A stretch of 58,687 nucleotides of DNA from Bacteroidota bacterium (GCA_025361565.1 JANYKN010000092.1:1-58687), one strand, 5' to 3'; positions 35,335-45,250 are shown, numbered from the stretch's first letter. Program-made: numbers and translations. The notes: generated by a model not told the origin, from the sequence alone.

Positions 35335-36912
35335 ATGAAAACACGCTGTAAATCAGATAAACTTATACTTGTATTCGCCTTTTTATTGATAATTGTTTCA
35401 AAAAATTACGCTCAAAACGGAATCAATTTAGTAAAAGGATTGCCTGATAAGAAGATTGAAAAAATAAACCTTGGTAAAAACATAAACTCCGAATATTCAG
35501 AATACGTACCCGTTATTTCACCAGATGGTAAAACACTCTATATGTTTGTATTGGACGATCCACATAATATTGGTGACGGAGATATATGGTATTCAAACAG
35601 CATAGGTGAAAATAGTTGGACTCCCAGAATAAATATCGGTTATCCATTGAATAATGATGCCAGCAATTTTGTTATTTCAATAAGCCCGGATAATAATACC
35701 CTGTTTTTGTCTAGGAAATATAAGACAAAAGGTAAAAATATAGTAGATAATGGAAAAGGATTTTCAATATCAAAACGAACAAAAGAAGGGTGGAGCGCAC
35801 CAGTAGAAGTTATCGTTAATAATTTCATAAACACGAATAAATATGGCGAATTTTGTATGTCAGCAGATCAAAAAACATTAATTCATGCCATCGAATCAGC
35901 TGATAGCTATGGTGATCAGGACTTATATGTAAGTTTCAAACAAAGTAACGGAACCTGGTCTGCACCAAAAAATCTCGGCAAAACAATTAATACATTAAAG
36001 GCTGAAAATTCACCATTTCTAGCTTCCGATGGAGTTACACTTTATTTTTCAACAAATGGAAGGGCTGGTTATGGACTAAATGATATATTCATGAGCCGCC
36101 GATTGGATGAAACATGGACTAATTGGTCCGTGCCTGAAAACCTAGGGCCTTCTATTAACACTAAAGATTTCGATGCTTATTTTACAATACCTGCTTCTGG
36201 TGAATATGCCTATCTTGTATCAGGTGAAAATTCTTATGGAAAAGCTGATATCTGGAAATTAAAATTACCGGAAGCTGTAAAACCGCATCCGGTAGTGCTT
36301 ATCTATGGGAAAGTGCTAAATAGTGCAACAAATGAGGGTATTGATGCCAATATAACCTACCGGCTAATCGAAACCAACGAAGAAGTAGGTACTGCCAGTT
36401 CAGACCCAAAGGACGGAAGCTATAAAATAATTCTTCCAGCTGGTGCGGTGTATAGCTTTTTAGCTTCCAAAGAAAACATATACTCGGTAAGTCAAAATAT
36501 TGATTTAAAGGACATTAAACAATATACTGAAATGGAACGCAATCTATATTTGACTCCAATACAGGTTGGTTCTACAGTTAGAATGAATAATTTGTTTTTT
36601 GTAACCGGGAAATCAGAAATTAATAAATGGTCGTATCCTGAACTTCAAAGATTAATTGACCTGATGAAACTACACCTGAAAATGGAAGTTGAGATTTCAG
36701 GCCACTCAGACAATATTGGATCGGACAAATTAAACAATTCGCTTTCGCTCGAAAGAGCAAATGCCGTGCGTGATTATTTAATTAAAAATGGAATAGAAGA
36801 AAAACGCCTGATTGCAAAAGGTTATGGCAAAACAAAACCTTTGGTATCCAATGACACCGAAGAAGGGCGCAAAAAAAACAGAAGGGTTGATTTTTCCATT
36901 TTAAAATTATAG
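35335..36912 (+). CDS. Exported OmpA-family protein with PD40-type propeller
   Basis: The signal peptide ends near NYAQ (about 27). Residues 45-320 contain WD40-like/PD40 blades (YVPVISPDGKTLYMFVLDDP, LASDGVTLYFSTNGRAGYGL). A CarboxypepD-regulatory-like segment follows at about 325-395. The C-terminal OmpA domain has VEISGHSDNIGSDKLNNSLS and GYGKTKPLVSNDTEEGRKKN. This architecture is standard for Bacteroidota envelope proteins that hold the outer membrane to peptidoglycan. Confidence 0.88.
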   Translation: MKTRCKSDKLILVFAFLLIIVSKNYAQNGINLVKGLPDKKIEKINLGKNINSEYSEYVPVISPDGKTLYMFVLDDPHNIGDGDIWYSNSIGENSWTPRINIGYPLNNDASNFVISISPDNNTLFLSRKYKTKGKNIVDNGKGFSISKRTKEGWSAPVEVIVNNFINTNKYGEFCMSADQKTLIHAIESADSYGDQDLYVSFKQSNGTWSAPKNLGKTINTLKAENSPFLASDGVTLYFSTNGRAGYGLNDIFMSRRLDETWTNWSVPENLGPSINTKDFDAYFTIPASGEYAYLVSGENSYGKADIWKLKLPEAVKPHPVVLIYGKVLNSATNEGIDANITYRLIETNEEVGTASSDPKDGSYKIILPAGAVYSFLASKENIYSVSQNIDLKDIKQYTEMERNLYLTPIQVGSTVRMNNLFFVTGKSEINKWSYPELQRLIDLMKLHLKMEVEISGHSDNIGSDKLNNSLSLERANAVRDYLIKNGIEEKRLIAKGYGKTKPLVSNDTEEGRKKNRRVDFSILKL

Positions 36913-37120
36913 TTTGGATTAAGGGGTACTTAAAGTTGGGAGTTAGGATTTTGAATTGTTAGAAGTTTCGGGTAAATGAGATTCTTTATATGGTAATCTA
37001 TTTTTTATAAAAAATATGGATATGATTCATTTTATAAATGTTTTCATTTTTTTTCAAAATCTTCTTTGATCTTTATGTCCAAAATATAAAAAAAGCAAAA
37101 TGAATTTTGCGATACCATAA

Positions 37121-37155
37121 AAAAAGAAGGCCACAAATGCAGCCTTCTTTTTTTT
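37121..37155. terminator. Bidirectional terminator
   Basis: AAAAAGAAGGC (37121-37131) pairs with GCCTTCTTTTT (37142-37152) with T residues following. It serves the OmpA gene and, on the other strand, the convergent ResB-CcsA gene. Just before it GCAAAA-TGAA-TTTTGC (37095-37110) forms another hairpin whose flank AATTTTGCGATAC recurs near 44180. Confidence 0.85.
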
Positions 37156-37193
37156 AATTAATATTGAGCAATTTTAAAAGCAAAATAGAATCA

Positions 37194-40100
37194 TTATTCT
37201 ACTTTCTTCAAAGCCGGTTCTGCCATTTTATTTCGGATAAAAGCTAATATGGCCACAATTACCACCACACCAAGTGTATAATAAACATAAGTAGGAATTG
37301 GTGCAGGATCTCCTTTTGCATAGGAATGCATGCCAGACAACAAATAATTTACACCAAAATAGGTCATCATCACTGAAGTATACCCAAGCAATGAAAACAA
37401 ATTAAAGGTAAATTTATTATGTAATGATGGAATAAAACGGGTATGCAAAATAAATGAATAAACGATTACAGTGATCAACGCCCATGTTTCTTTTGGATCC
37501 CATCCCCAATAGCGGCCCCAGGATTCATTGGCCCAAACTCCACCGAGAAATGTACCAATTGTTAACAGGTATAATCCTAAAATAAGGGTCATGTGGTTAA
37601 CGTTTGTTAATTCACTTATTGTCAAATCAATACGTTCGTTATTTTGTTTATTTTTGAACAACATTAAAACAAGGCTTAAAAAACCAAGTATCGCTCCAAG
37701 TCCTAAAAATCCATAACTAGCAGTAATAACCGAAACGTGAATTGTTAACCAATATGATTTAAGTACAGGCACCAAATTGGTCATTTCTGGATCCATCCAG
37801 CTTAAATGGGCAACCATAAGGGTTACCGAAGCAAGTAAGGCAGTGGCAGCTAATGCAATTGGAGAACGCTTCATAAAAATGAAACCAGCAAGCATCGTAG
37901 CCCATGCAATATAAATCATTGATTCATAGCCATTGCTCCAGGGAGCATGACCCGAAACATACCAACGAACACCAAGTCCATAAGTATGGAAAAGGAACAA
38001 TAATCCAAGGAGGATAGCGCCTACCATAACAGGTATTTTCACCTTCATCTTTGGGCGAAGAATTTCAACAAATAATACAATTAAAAGTATAAATCCAACT
38101 AAACCATAGAATTCGTAAACCAAATTAAAAATATCTGTATTTACATACTGAATTTCCAGGTTAATTTTGGTGTCAGAAGGGATAATTCCTTTGGCATTTT
38201 CCTTCTGATAAGCGATGATTGATTTTAATATTTCTGTACTTTTAGTCCAATCCTTTGTTTTTTGGGCGTCAAGTATGGCATTATAGTAATCTGAAAATAC
38301 CTTGATGGCAAAATCTTTTGCTGCCTTATTTTTCATTCCTGATGTCTGATTTGGAAGCATCCATTTCTTTGAAATATCGGTAGAATCAGGAAAAACAGTT
38401 AAATATTGTCCGGAAAAAATCTGATAAGCCAGATTTAATCTCTCATCAACTGCAATAATTTCTTTATCGAACTTATCTCTTTCAGCAGGTTTTTTCTCAA
38501 AAGCTTTAGCAACTTGATCTTTTAATAAGTATCCGCCCTTTTCAGGATCAACCAATTGATTAAAAGATACAAATTTTTCTTCTGTACCAATTAATTTCAT
38601 TAAATCAGGATGACTAATCTTTATCATTTTTACTTCTTGCCAATGTTTTGGGTTAAACATCATACCTAAAAACACCTGATTTGGAGTCTGACCTTCAAAC
38701 TCTTCTTTTCTTGATATTTTTCGCAATAGTTCACTTGTCAGGGTATTAAAAGGTTCTATTCTACCTTCAGGATCTTGCAATAATAAAGTTCCAAATATCT
38801 TTGAATGTTCCTTGTCGATATTGGTAATACTATCTTCCTGAGCAAAAGACTGTTGTGCAGCAAAAAGCAATAAAATCATTAAGGCCTTGCCAAATCCTTT
38901 TCTTTTTATTCTGATTTCGGAAGTTTTCCTTATCAATTCAGCAAAATGAGAATTCTTGTTAAAAATAGACCAGAACATGCCAAGTGCCAGTAAAAAATAA
39001 CCTAGGTAAGTAATAAAAGTACCTGCTTTATCATGGTTTACAGACAATACAGTACCTTTTTCATCAGGTGAGTATGATGATTGATAAAACCGGAATCCCT
39101 TGTGTTCTAAAATATTATTCATAAAAATGAGATGATCTGTGTTTATATTATTAGCAGAGTCAATCAATGTTACTTCGCTTGAATAAGACGAAGGGCTGGA
39201 TGAACCTGGATAACGATCAAGTTTAAAATCCTTCAATTTTAATTCGAATGGCAATTCAACTTCTACTGAGCCAAATGAAATTAAAAAATCCTCATCATTC
39301 ATTCGCAAAGAAACCGTTTCTCCTTTATCCTTTTCAACCGTAGGAACAAAAACTTCTTTCTTTTTATCTCCACTTTTTAAAGTAAAAGCCAATACATTAT
39401 ATTCAACACCTTTGGTCCAATCACCAGGTATATAGGTCAACTTACCTTTCTCTGAGAAACTTTTAATAACAAACTGTACATTATCGACCTTGTATAATTG
39501 GTTCTTTTTTAGTTCATTTTTTGTTCCTGATTGCAGTGTGACGGTATCACTACCGGTTTGCATTGAAACTCCTATCAAATGAAGCGGAGACTCAACAAAA
39601 AGTTTATTTTTTTCAATAAAAAACATAACTGAAGAGTCCTTTTGAGTCTCATTCAATTTGAAAATTATATTTTGGAATGAAACATGAGATTGGTCTTGAA
39701 TAAAATAAGTTTGCATACCAGATTTGGATGCTATCACTATCTCCATATAAGGTTGTCCATCAGGATCTTCAATAAAGGTTTTTTGTGCATTGGGTAAAAC
39801 ACCATTCAATTCAAGATTGTACTCTTTGCCATCTAACTTAAAATTTCTATTGTAATCTTTTTTGAGATATGGAGATATAAATAATTCATCATTGACTACT
39901 AATGTATCTTCATTTTTCACGCTCCGTAACTGAAGATAACTTTTATCAGAAAGAAATTTATTTGTTGTTTCTCCTTCTCTGATTTGCATAGTACCTTCAA
40001 AACCTATATATCTGGTTATTGCAGCACCTAACAGAATAACAATAAAAGCAAAGTGGAAAATAAAAATGCTTATTTTCTCTTTTTTATAGAGTTTGTATTT

Positions 40101-40298
40101 AAAAATGTTCCCAATAAAATTGATTACCAATATTAATTGAATCAATTCAAACCACCAGGAGTCATAAACCATATACCTTGCTATAGGAGCACCAAAATCC
40201 CTTTCCAAAAAGGTTGCAACTGCCATTGCAATTGCATAGATAATTAATGCCACTGCCATAAATGGCATTGAAATAAATAATTTTAGAATCTTTTTCAT
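37194..40298 (-). CDS. ResB-CcsA fusion, system II cytochrome c heme ligase (CcsBA)
   Basis: The 1034-residue protein fuses the two parts of the system II cytochrome c maturation machine, which moves heme across the membrane and ligates it to CxxCH motifs. The ResB/CcsB half has N-terminal helices and a large periplasmic part (FEGTMQIREGETTNKFLSDK, FYQSSYSPDEKGTVLSV). The CcsA half has about eight helices and the tryptophan-rich heme motif WGRYWGWDPKETWALITVIV, with SGHAPWSNGYESMIYIAWAT upstream. Fusion into one protein is common in Bacteroidota. It fits the many c-type cytochromes encoded nearby. Confidence 0.92.
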   Translation of the reverse strand: MKKILKLFISMPFMAVALIIYAIAMAVATFLERDFGAPIARYMVYDSWWFELIQLILVINFIGNIFKYKLYKKEKISIFIFHFAFIVILLGAAITRYIGFEGTMQIREGETTNKFLSDKSYLQLRSVKNEDTLVVNDELFISPYLKKDYNRNFKLDGKEYNLELNGVLPNAQKTFIEDPDGQPYMEIVIASKSGMQTYFIQDQSHVSFQNIIFKLNETQKDSSVMFFIEKNKLFVESPLHLIGVSMQTGSDTVTLQSGTKNELKKNQLYKVDNVQFVIKSFSEKGKLTYIPGDWTKGVEYNVLAFTLKSGDKKKEVFVPTVEKDKGETVSLRMNDEDFLISFGSVEVELPFELKLKDFKLDRYPGSSSPSSYSSEVTLIDSANNINTDHLIFMNNILEHKGFRFYQSSYSPDEKGTVLSVNHDKAGTFITYLGYFLLALGMFWSIFNKNSHFAELIRKTSEIRIKRKGFGKALMILLLFAAQQSFAQEDSITNIDKEHSKIFGTLLLQDPEGRIEPFNTLTSELLRKISRKEEFEGQTPNQVFLGMMFNPKHWQEVKMIKISHPDLMKLIGTEEKFVSFNQLVDPEKGGYLLKDQVAKAFEKKPAERDKFDKEIIAVDERLNLAYQIFSGQYLTVFPDSTDISKKWMLPNQTSGMKNKAAKDFAIKVFSDYYNAILDAQKTKDWTKSTEILKSIIAYQKENAKGIIPSDTKINLEIQYVNTDIFNLVYEFYGLVGFILLIVLFVEILRPKMKVKIPVMVGAILLGLLFLFHTYGLGVRWYVSGHAPWSNGYESMIYIAWATMLAGFIFMKRSPIALAATALLASVTLMVAHLSWMDPEMTNLVPVLKSYWLTIHVSVITASYGFLGLGAILGFLSLVLMLFKNKQNNERIDLTISELTNVNHMTLILGLYLLTIGTFLGGVWANESWGRYWGWDPKETWALITVIVYSFILHTRFIPSLHNKFTFNLFSLLGYTSVMMTYFGVNYLLSGMHSYAKGDPAPIPTYVYYTLGVVVIVAILAFIRNKMAEPALKKVE

Positions 40299-40360
40299 GT
40301 TTGTCTTATTATTCTATTTATTAATGCTTAAATGCGTTTCTTTATAAAACTAAATTTCAG

Positions 40361-40368
40361 CAAATTTA
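40361..40368 (-). promoter_or_regulatory. Probable -7 promoter element for the ResB-CcsA gene
   Basis: On the minus strand the sequence reads TAAATTTG, a full match to TAnnTTTG, 62 bases before the ATG at 40298. The rest of the spacer 40369-40734 is AT-rich and I see no gene in it. Confidence 0.45.
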
Positions 40369-40734
40369 TATATTTATATGCCATAATATCACATTTTTGT
40401 ATATAAAATTGAGGCTTAAAACTATAAAAGATATTTGAATCTGAAAAGCGTTGATTTCTATTTCATTTTCCGTTTTAATATTTCAAAATAAAATAAACTT
40501 TAATCAAGAAATTTTAAATCCCACAAGTTTATTTCTCTTCAATACAAAGATTAATTAAATTTAAAATTCAACAAATTAGCCAAGTTCGGTGGTATTCTAT
40601 TGATTTTAAATTAAACCTAAACTAAAATTCAAATTTATTTACTTGATTAATAATCATTCCCCCCCTTTTTTATTCTATTCTGGGCAGATTAATATAAATC
40701 TTTTCATCCTTATTTTAAATAAATAAATCTTAAG

Positions 40735-40770
40735 CAAAAAAAAACTGCCGGCTAAAAGCCAGCAGTTTTT
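40735..40770 (-). terminator. Terminator of the collagen-like cytochrome gene
   Basis: CTGCCGGCT and AGCCAGCAG flank an AAA loop (40745-40765) with one mismatch, inside an A-tract/T-tract pair, 25-30 bases after the minus-strand gene ends at 40794. Confidence 0.82.
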
Positions 40771-40793
40771 ATATGAATAACTAAACCAAAAGC

Positions 40794-42212
40794 TTACGGT
40801 ATTGCAGCAATTGAATTTGTCAACAAAGCTTCTACGTATTTGTAGTTGTGAATACCTAAACTATATTCTCTTAAACACAACTGGAAGTTAATAATTGCTC
40901 CCATTTGTGCATTGGTTAAGGTAAGTACAGGTAATGTATTGTTAATTGCAATTTGAGCAGCAGTCCAATTGGTTGTTGAAGGAGATTTAAATTGTACAGT
41001 GTTGTATGTTGGGCCAGCAGGATTACTGTTAGGATCATAAATATTCAAATAACCATCATATTTATTGGTAGTTAATGATGCCCAAAGATTAACACCAACA
41101 TTGGCAGTTACACCATTAACAACAACCTGAGCTGTTTCAGAAGTATTAGGGTTTCTATTCAAAATTTCCACATAAGAAACGCCATCTATAGAATTCAATA
41201 CTTTTAACTTAGCACCCAATTGGTCAAGTAAAGTTTTGATAGCAGCTCTTGGATTTACCCATAAGGTTGTATTGTTTGCATCAACACCTGTATGGCATCC
41301 TGTAACATTACATCCATTAAAGTTTCCTTTGGCAAAAAATGTATGTCCACCTGATTTGCTGTTTACTGCATCAGGCTCAACCATATGGCACTGCTGGCAA
41401 GAAGCAAGAGTAGTATGTCCTGAATTAGCATAAGTTTTAGTACCTGCAAATTCAACTCCACACAAACCTTTTCCAGCAAATACGGCACCCACAGAACCAT
41501 AATGAGTATGAGTTCTGTAACTAGGTTTTAGTACATCTACACCTGGATCAGCAGCACTGTAAAAAAGAGCAGTAGGATTAGCAATTAAATTGGCATAGTC
41601 AAGTACATTTTTATCTGTATTACTATTTGTAAATGGTCTTGGTTGGTGACATTTTACGCATAGATTAGAAATTCCACCATCTTGTTGAAGATCGATAGTT
41701 TTAGTACCACCAAAGAAAGTCATAGAAACAGGAGCAACAGTGGTTAAAGAAGGCAAATCTGATGAACCATAAGTTGAATGTATCGCACTATGGCAAGTAT
41801 TACAAGTAATATCACCATAAGCTGCTGTGGAAACTGAAGCATATCCATTTAGATATTTTCCTGCGTTGGCCGGATCTGGAATAAATGCTGCAGAAACATT
41901 ATTTTGACACACATATTTGAATGCTTCTGATAAGTGACATGGACCGCAACCAGTGTTTCCAGCTTCTGCAAAAGCGGCTTCACCATAACCATGTTTAGAT
42001 AATTCGTATTGGCTTGCAATTAAATCAACTGAATTAGGATTGTGACAAAGTTTACAAGTTTCATTTGCATCAACGCCATTTAGGCCATCAGCACCATTTG
42101 TACCATTAGCACCTGTTGGACCAACTGGTCCCATAGGGCCTTCGCAACTGGTCATAAAAGCCAAAGCTGCTATGGCTAAGAGACTTAAGAAAGAATTTTT
42201 CATTATTTTCAT
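40794..42212 (-). CDS. Multiheme cytochrome lipoprotein with collagen-like Gly-X-Y segment
   Basis: The lipoprotein signal ends FMTSC (Cys23). A short collagen-like run follows at once (GPMGPVGPTGANGTNGADGL), then five CxxCH sites (53, 89, 137, 185, 272) and a CX4CH site (CNVTGCH, 301-307). The C-terminal 165 residues have no heme sites and end with GIHNYKYVEALLTNS, as in other multiheme cytochromes where His-Asn-x-x-Tyr lies near a heme. It is probably anchored to the outer membrane, perhaps facing outward, as an electron carrier or reductase. Its upstream region carries a perfect FNR-type palindrome shared with the divergent Crp/Fnr gene. Confidence 0.85.
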   Translation of the reverse strand: MKIMKNSFLSLLAIAALAFMTSCEGPMGPVGPTGANGTNGADGLNGVDANETCKLCHNPNSVDLIASQYELSKHGYGEAAFAEAGNTGCGPCHLSEAFKYVCQNNVSAAFIPDPANAGKYLNGYASVSTAAYGDITCNTCHSAIHSTYGSSDLPSLTTVAPVSMTFFGGTKTIDLQQDGGISNLCVKCHQPRPFTNSNTDKNVLDYANLIANPTALFYSAADPGVDVLKPSYRTHTHYGSVGAVFAGKGLCGVEFAGTKTYANSGHTTLASCQQCHMVEPDAVNSKSGGHTFFAKGNFNGCNVTGCHTGVDANNTTLWVNPRAAIKTLLDQLGAKLKVLNSIDGVSYVEILNRNPNTSETAQVVVNGVTANVGVNLWASLTTNKYDGYLNIYDPNSNPAGPTYNTVQFKSPSTTNWTAAQIAINNTLPVLTLTNAQMGAIINFQLCLREYSLGIHNYKYVEALLTNSIAAIP

Positions 42213-42345
42213 ATAAAGTATTTTAGATTAATAAAGGTGTAAAGATAGATGCTCTAGCTGTATGAAATAAAAATCGGCATAGGAATTTAAACTTGATTCC
42301 ATTGATTGTTTTTTATTATTCAAAATATTAATATCACTTTTGTAA

Positions 42346-42359
42346 TTGATAAAAATCAA
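42346..42359. promoter_or_regulatory. FNR/Crp-type palindrome
   Basis: TTGAT-AAAA-ATCAA is a perfect match to the FNR consensus TTGATNNNNATCAA. It lies 40 bases before the Crp/Fnr start at 42400 and 134 bases before the start of the divergent multiheme cytochrome gene at 42212. Autoregulation and control of the cytochrome are inferences. Confidence 0.7.
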
Positions 42360-42399
42360 TTATCTTTAGATATGTTTAAAATTTACATTAAATAAACCC

Positions 42400-43092
42400 A
42401 TGGTTACAGAACAAAGTCAAAGTTGTATTAATTGTCCTCAACACTGGAATAACTTCGAGAACCTGACCGAGGAGCAATTAGCAAGAGTTAATGAAACCAG
42501 GTTTGAAGCACGCTTTAAAGCACGCGAAGTAATTTTCAAACAAGGTTCACCCACATCAAACGCTATTATATTGGCAACAGGCATTGCCAAAGTTCATATA
42601 GAAGGATATGATGGTAAAAATATCATCCTTAATATTGTAAAACCTAAAAGGCTAATTTCAGGCCCTGGAAGCTATGTAGATAATAGAAATTATTACTCAT
42701 TGACAGCATTAACGGATGTTTTAGCCTGCTTTATTGATTTAACTGTATTAAAAGATTTAATACTTGAAAACAATAAGTTTGCAGAGGGATATATCAAATT
42801 TGTTAGCCAAAAATCTATTAACATTTTCAACAAACTTGTTAGTAGTACACAAAAGAAAATGCATGGTAGACTAGCTGAAGGGCTGCTTTTTCTTGCCAAT
42901 GACATTTTTGAATCTGATAAGTTCGATAATATTTTATCACGACAGGAATTGGGCGAACTGACAAATATGACCAGAGAAAGTGTGGTTAGGGTATTAAAAG
43001 AATTTAATGATGAAAAAATAATAAATATAGAAAGTGAGAGTATTGAAATCCTTGATAAAGCAAGGCTTAGAAAAATAATGATTTCGGGGTAA
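42400..43092 (+). CDS. Crp/Fnr-family transcription regulator
   Basis: The 230-residue protein has a cyclic-nucleotide-binding-like beta roll (FKAREVIFKQGSPTSNAIIL, ATGIAKVHIEGYDGKNIILN) and a C-terminal winged helix (ILSRQELGELTNMTRESVVR, VLKEFNDEKI). Two cysteines stand at the N-terminus (C9-x2-C12) and one near 110. An iron-sulfur sensor is possible but not shown. It lies beside a perfect FNR box and has a paralogue at 54863, so the two bracket the duplicated respiratory modules. Confidence 0.88.
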   Translation: MVTEQSQSCINCPQHWNNFENLTEEQLARVNETRFEARFKAREVIFKQGSPTSNAIILATGIAKVHIEGYDGKNIILNIVKPKRLISGPGSYVDNRNYYSLTALTDVLACFIDLTVLKDLILENNKFAEGYIKFVSQKSINIFNKLVSSTQKKMHGRLAEGLLFLANDIFESDKFDNILSRQELGELTNMTRESVVRVLKEFNDEKIINIESESIEILDKARLRKIMISG

Positions 43093-43249
43093 ATAATTTT
43101 ATCTACAATTTTCGAAACTTGTTTTATTTAAATATAATGTCAATTCTTTTCTTTTTGCAAGTATTTACATTTCAAAAAAAATATTCCTAAGTTTTTCAGA
43201 ATTGATTTATATTATTGCAACTTTTTAAATCCATCAATCAAATAAATTT

Positions 43250-43948
43250 ATGAAAAATTATATCCTACTCACAGCAGTATTTGCAATTTTAACTTCTTGC
43301 CATTTTAATAAACCTGAAGATAAAAAAACTGACTCTGCATCAGGCCTTCTGCAAGGTAAAGTAAAAGAAGTATTACAAACCAGTAGTTACACATACATTC
43401 TGGCAGAGAATGATGGTAATGAAATTTGGATTGCCGGACCTAAAACCGAAGCAAAAGTGGGTGAATTATTCTATTACGAAGAAAACATGAGAATGCAGAA
43501 TTTTCAAAGTAAAGAATTGAATAGATTTTTTGAGACAGTCATTTTTGCTACGAAATTAAGTAAAAACCCAGAAGACTTTAAAGTGAAAACCAATTCAATG
43601 AGCAACACCGATATAAAAGCAAAAATTGAAAAGCAAAATATTAATATAGTTATTCCATCGGGAGCAACCAGCATTGCAGACTTGTTTAAGAATAAAGATA
43701 AATATAAAGGAACAAAGATTTCAGTTAAAGGTGTTGTTACTAAATACAATGCTGGCATTATGAATAAAAACTGGATTCATTTGCAGGATGGAACAGAGCA
43801 TAAAGGAAATTTTGACCTGGTGGTTACCTCGCTAATTAATTGCCAAGTAGGAGATACTCTAACATTGCAAGGAAAAGTATTACTTGATCAAGATTTTGGT
43901 TATGGCTATAAATATGATGTTTTGATTGAGGATGGGATTAAAAAGTAA
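43250..43948 (+). CDS. Exported lipoprotein with OB-fold-type domains (NrfJ-like context)
   Basis: The lipoprotein signal ends LTSC (Cys16). Two similar segments follow. The first (GKVKEVLQTSSYTYILAEND, EIWIAGPKTEAKVGELFYYE, MRMQNFQSKELNRFFETVIF) is a form often found beside multiheme cytochrome and nitrite-reductase genes. The second (VSVKGVVTKYNAGIMNKNWIHL-like, LTLQGKVLLDQDFGYGYKYD) is an OB-fold. A promoter-like TATTATTG is at 43210-43217. The function is unknown; a role in the respiratory locus is inferred from context. Confidence 0.68.
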   Translation: MKNYILLTAVFAILTSCHFNKPEDKKTDSASGLLQGKVKEVLQTSSYTYILAENDGNEIWIAGPKTEAKVGELFYYEENMRMQNFQSKELNRFFETVIFATKLSKNPEDFKVKTNSMSNTDIKAKIEKQNINIVIPSGATSIADLFKNKDKYKGTKISVKGVVTKYNAGIMNKNWIHLQDGTEHKGNFDLVVTSLINCQVGDTLTLQGKVLLDQDFGYGYKYDVLIEDGIKK

Positions 43949-44415
43949 TTAGCTCATTTTAGAGGTGAAGAAATTAGTATTTCGACTCTGCTCAACAACT
44001 AAAATTTATCAATAAAACTTTTCTTACAAATTTACTGAATAAAACAGGAATACCAGGTAATACTTGTGTTATCAGATTAACAATGCTATTCTTAATATTG
44101 CGATAATATTAAGTACTCTTTATCAAAAATATTTTTAAAAAGCAAAATAACTAAGTGTATCGGTCTCATAATCGAAGGATTTAATTTTGCGATACTTATA
44201 AAGAGCTACATTAAGTGTTCATTTTAAGGCACACAGGGATAAATCCCTATTGTTTTCAATTATGCCAGATTAACAGTTCAAAATCAGAGGTATATTTTGA
44301 TAATGGTTAAATCTCATTGCTTAGAAAAGAGCTAATAATGAGTTGAAAATTAAAAAAACCCTTCAAGGAAAACAATGTAAATTCATAAAAGGTCAAAATA
44401 GCTTTGAATTTAAAA
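43949..44415. other. Intergenic region, no gene seen
   Basis: This 467-base AT-rich spacer between convergent genes has only short frames. It includes ATTTCGACTCTGCTCAACAACTA (near 43978), a type of word seen in dispersed Bacteroidota repeats, and an AGCAAAAT...AATTTTGC pair (near 44142 and 44180) like the one at 37095-37110. Confidence 0.5.
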
Positions 44416-44452
44416 AAAAAGAAGGCTGCCTAAAACAGACAGCCTTCTTTTT
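44416..44452 (-). terminator. Terminator after the first monoheme cytochrome gene
   Basis: AAAAAGAAGGCTG (44416-44428) pairs perfectly with CAGCCTTCTTTTT (44440-44452). It lies 16 bases beyond the minus-strand gene end at 44468. Confidence 0.9.
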
Positions 44453-44467
44453 ATATCCTTGAATTAC

Positions 44468-44887
44468 TTATTTCTTCAATGTACGCAAATAGTTTACTAA
44501 TAACCATCTGTCACCTTCAGATGTAATCTTTTTTTCAAAATTTGGCATTTCATCTCTTCCAATAATGGCCTTGTAATAAATTTCACCATCAGTTTGTGAT
44601 TGAAAAGCGGCAGTACCAAAATCTCTGATTTCGCTTTCTAATTCTGCTGCTTTTTTACCATCACCTGCACCTTTTACACCGTGGCAAGAAGCACAATGTT
44701 GCTTAAATAAAGCCTTTGCAACACCTTCAGCATCTTTAGCCCCAGCTTTTGCATTCTTCATGGTTTTATATTTGGCAGGTACTTGCCAAGGCTTAGGAGC
44801 AATACTTGTCATCGATAACAGTAAAAAACTTCCACCAACCATCATGGTTACAATAAATAATAAATTCAGATTTTTTAATTTTCTCAT
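44468..44887 (-). CDS. Periplasmic monoheme cytochrome c (paralogue 1)
   Basis: The 139-residue protein has an N-terminal hydrophobic anchor or signal (about 8-28), then a class I cytochrome domain with CASCHGVKGAGDGKK at 65 and a probable axial Met at 114 (GRDEMPNFEKK). It would carry electrons in the periplasm, probably for the NrfD modules upstream. It is collinear with and very similar to the protein of 45297-45716. An unusually good Shine-Dalgarno sequence, AAGGAGAT (44894-44901 on the minus strand), lies 6 bases before the ATG. Confidence 0.9.
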   Translation of the reverse strand: MRKLKNLNLLFIVTMMVGGSFLLLSMTSIAPKPWQVPAKYKTMKNAKAGAKDAEGVAKALFKQHCASCHGVKGAGDGKKAAELESEIRDFGTAAFQSQTDGEIYYKAIIGRDEMPNFEKKITSEGDRWLLVNYLRTLKK

Positions 44888-45152
44888 AATATTATCTCCT
44901 TCTAAAGTTAAAATATTTGCAAATATAACGATTATTGCAATTAATTATTACTTTTTAATTGCAATTCAAATTTACTTCATCAAAAGCAATACCATTATAT
45001 GCAATCATACAGATAATTAACTTTTATTTTAAACAATAAAAGTTTAGAAAAATATCTTCAAATTGTTTTAAAAAATTTCATAATCATTTTTTAACTATTA
45101 TACAAATAGCAAAACGAGATTTTTATTTTTGTAAATAATTAATTAACAGCAA

Positions 45153-45230
45153 CTTTGTCAAATCACTTTAATTTAGTTTCATGCCTTATTTTCAAATTTA
45201 GGGGTAATAACAAACTCTAATTTGACAAAG
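45153..45230. repeat. 11-bp inverted repeat in the spacer between the cytochrome paralogues
   Basis: CTTTGTCAAAT (45153-45163) is exactly complementary to ATTTGACAAAG (45220-45230), with a 56-base loop. It lies upstream of the 44468-44887 gene and outside the terminator of the next one. Its role is unknown. Confidence 0.5.
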
Positions 45231-45250
45231 TATAACGGAATAAGACAAAA

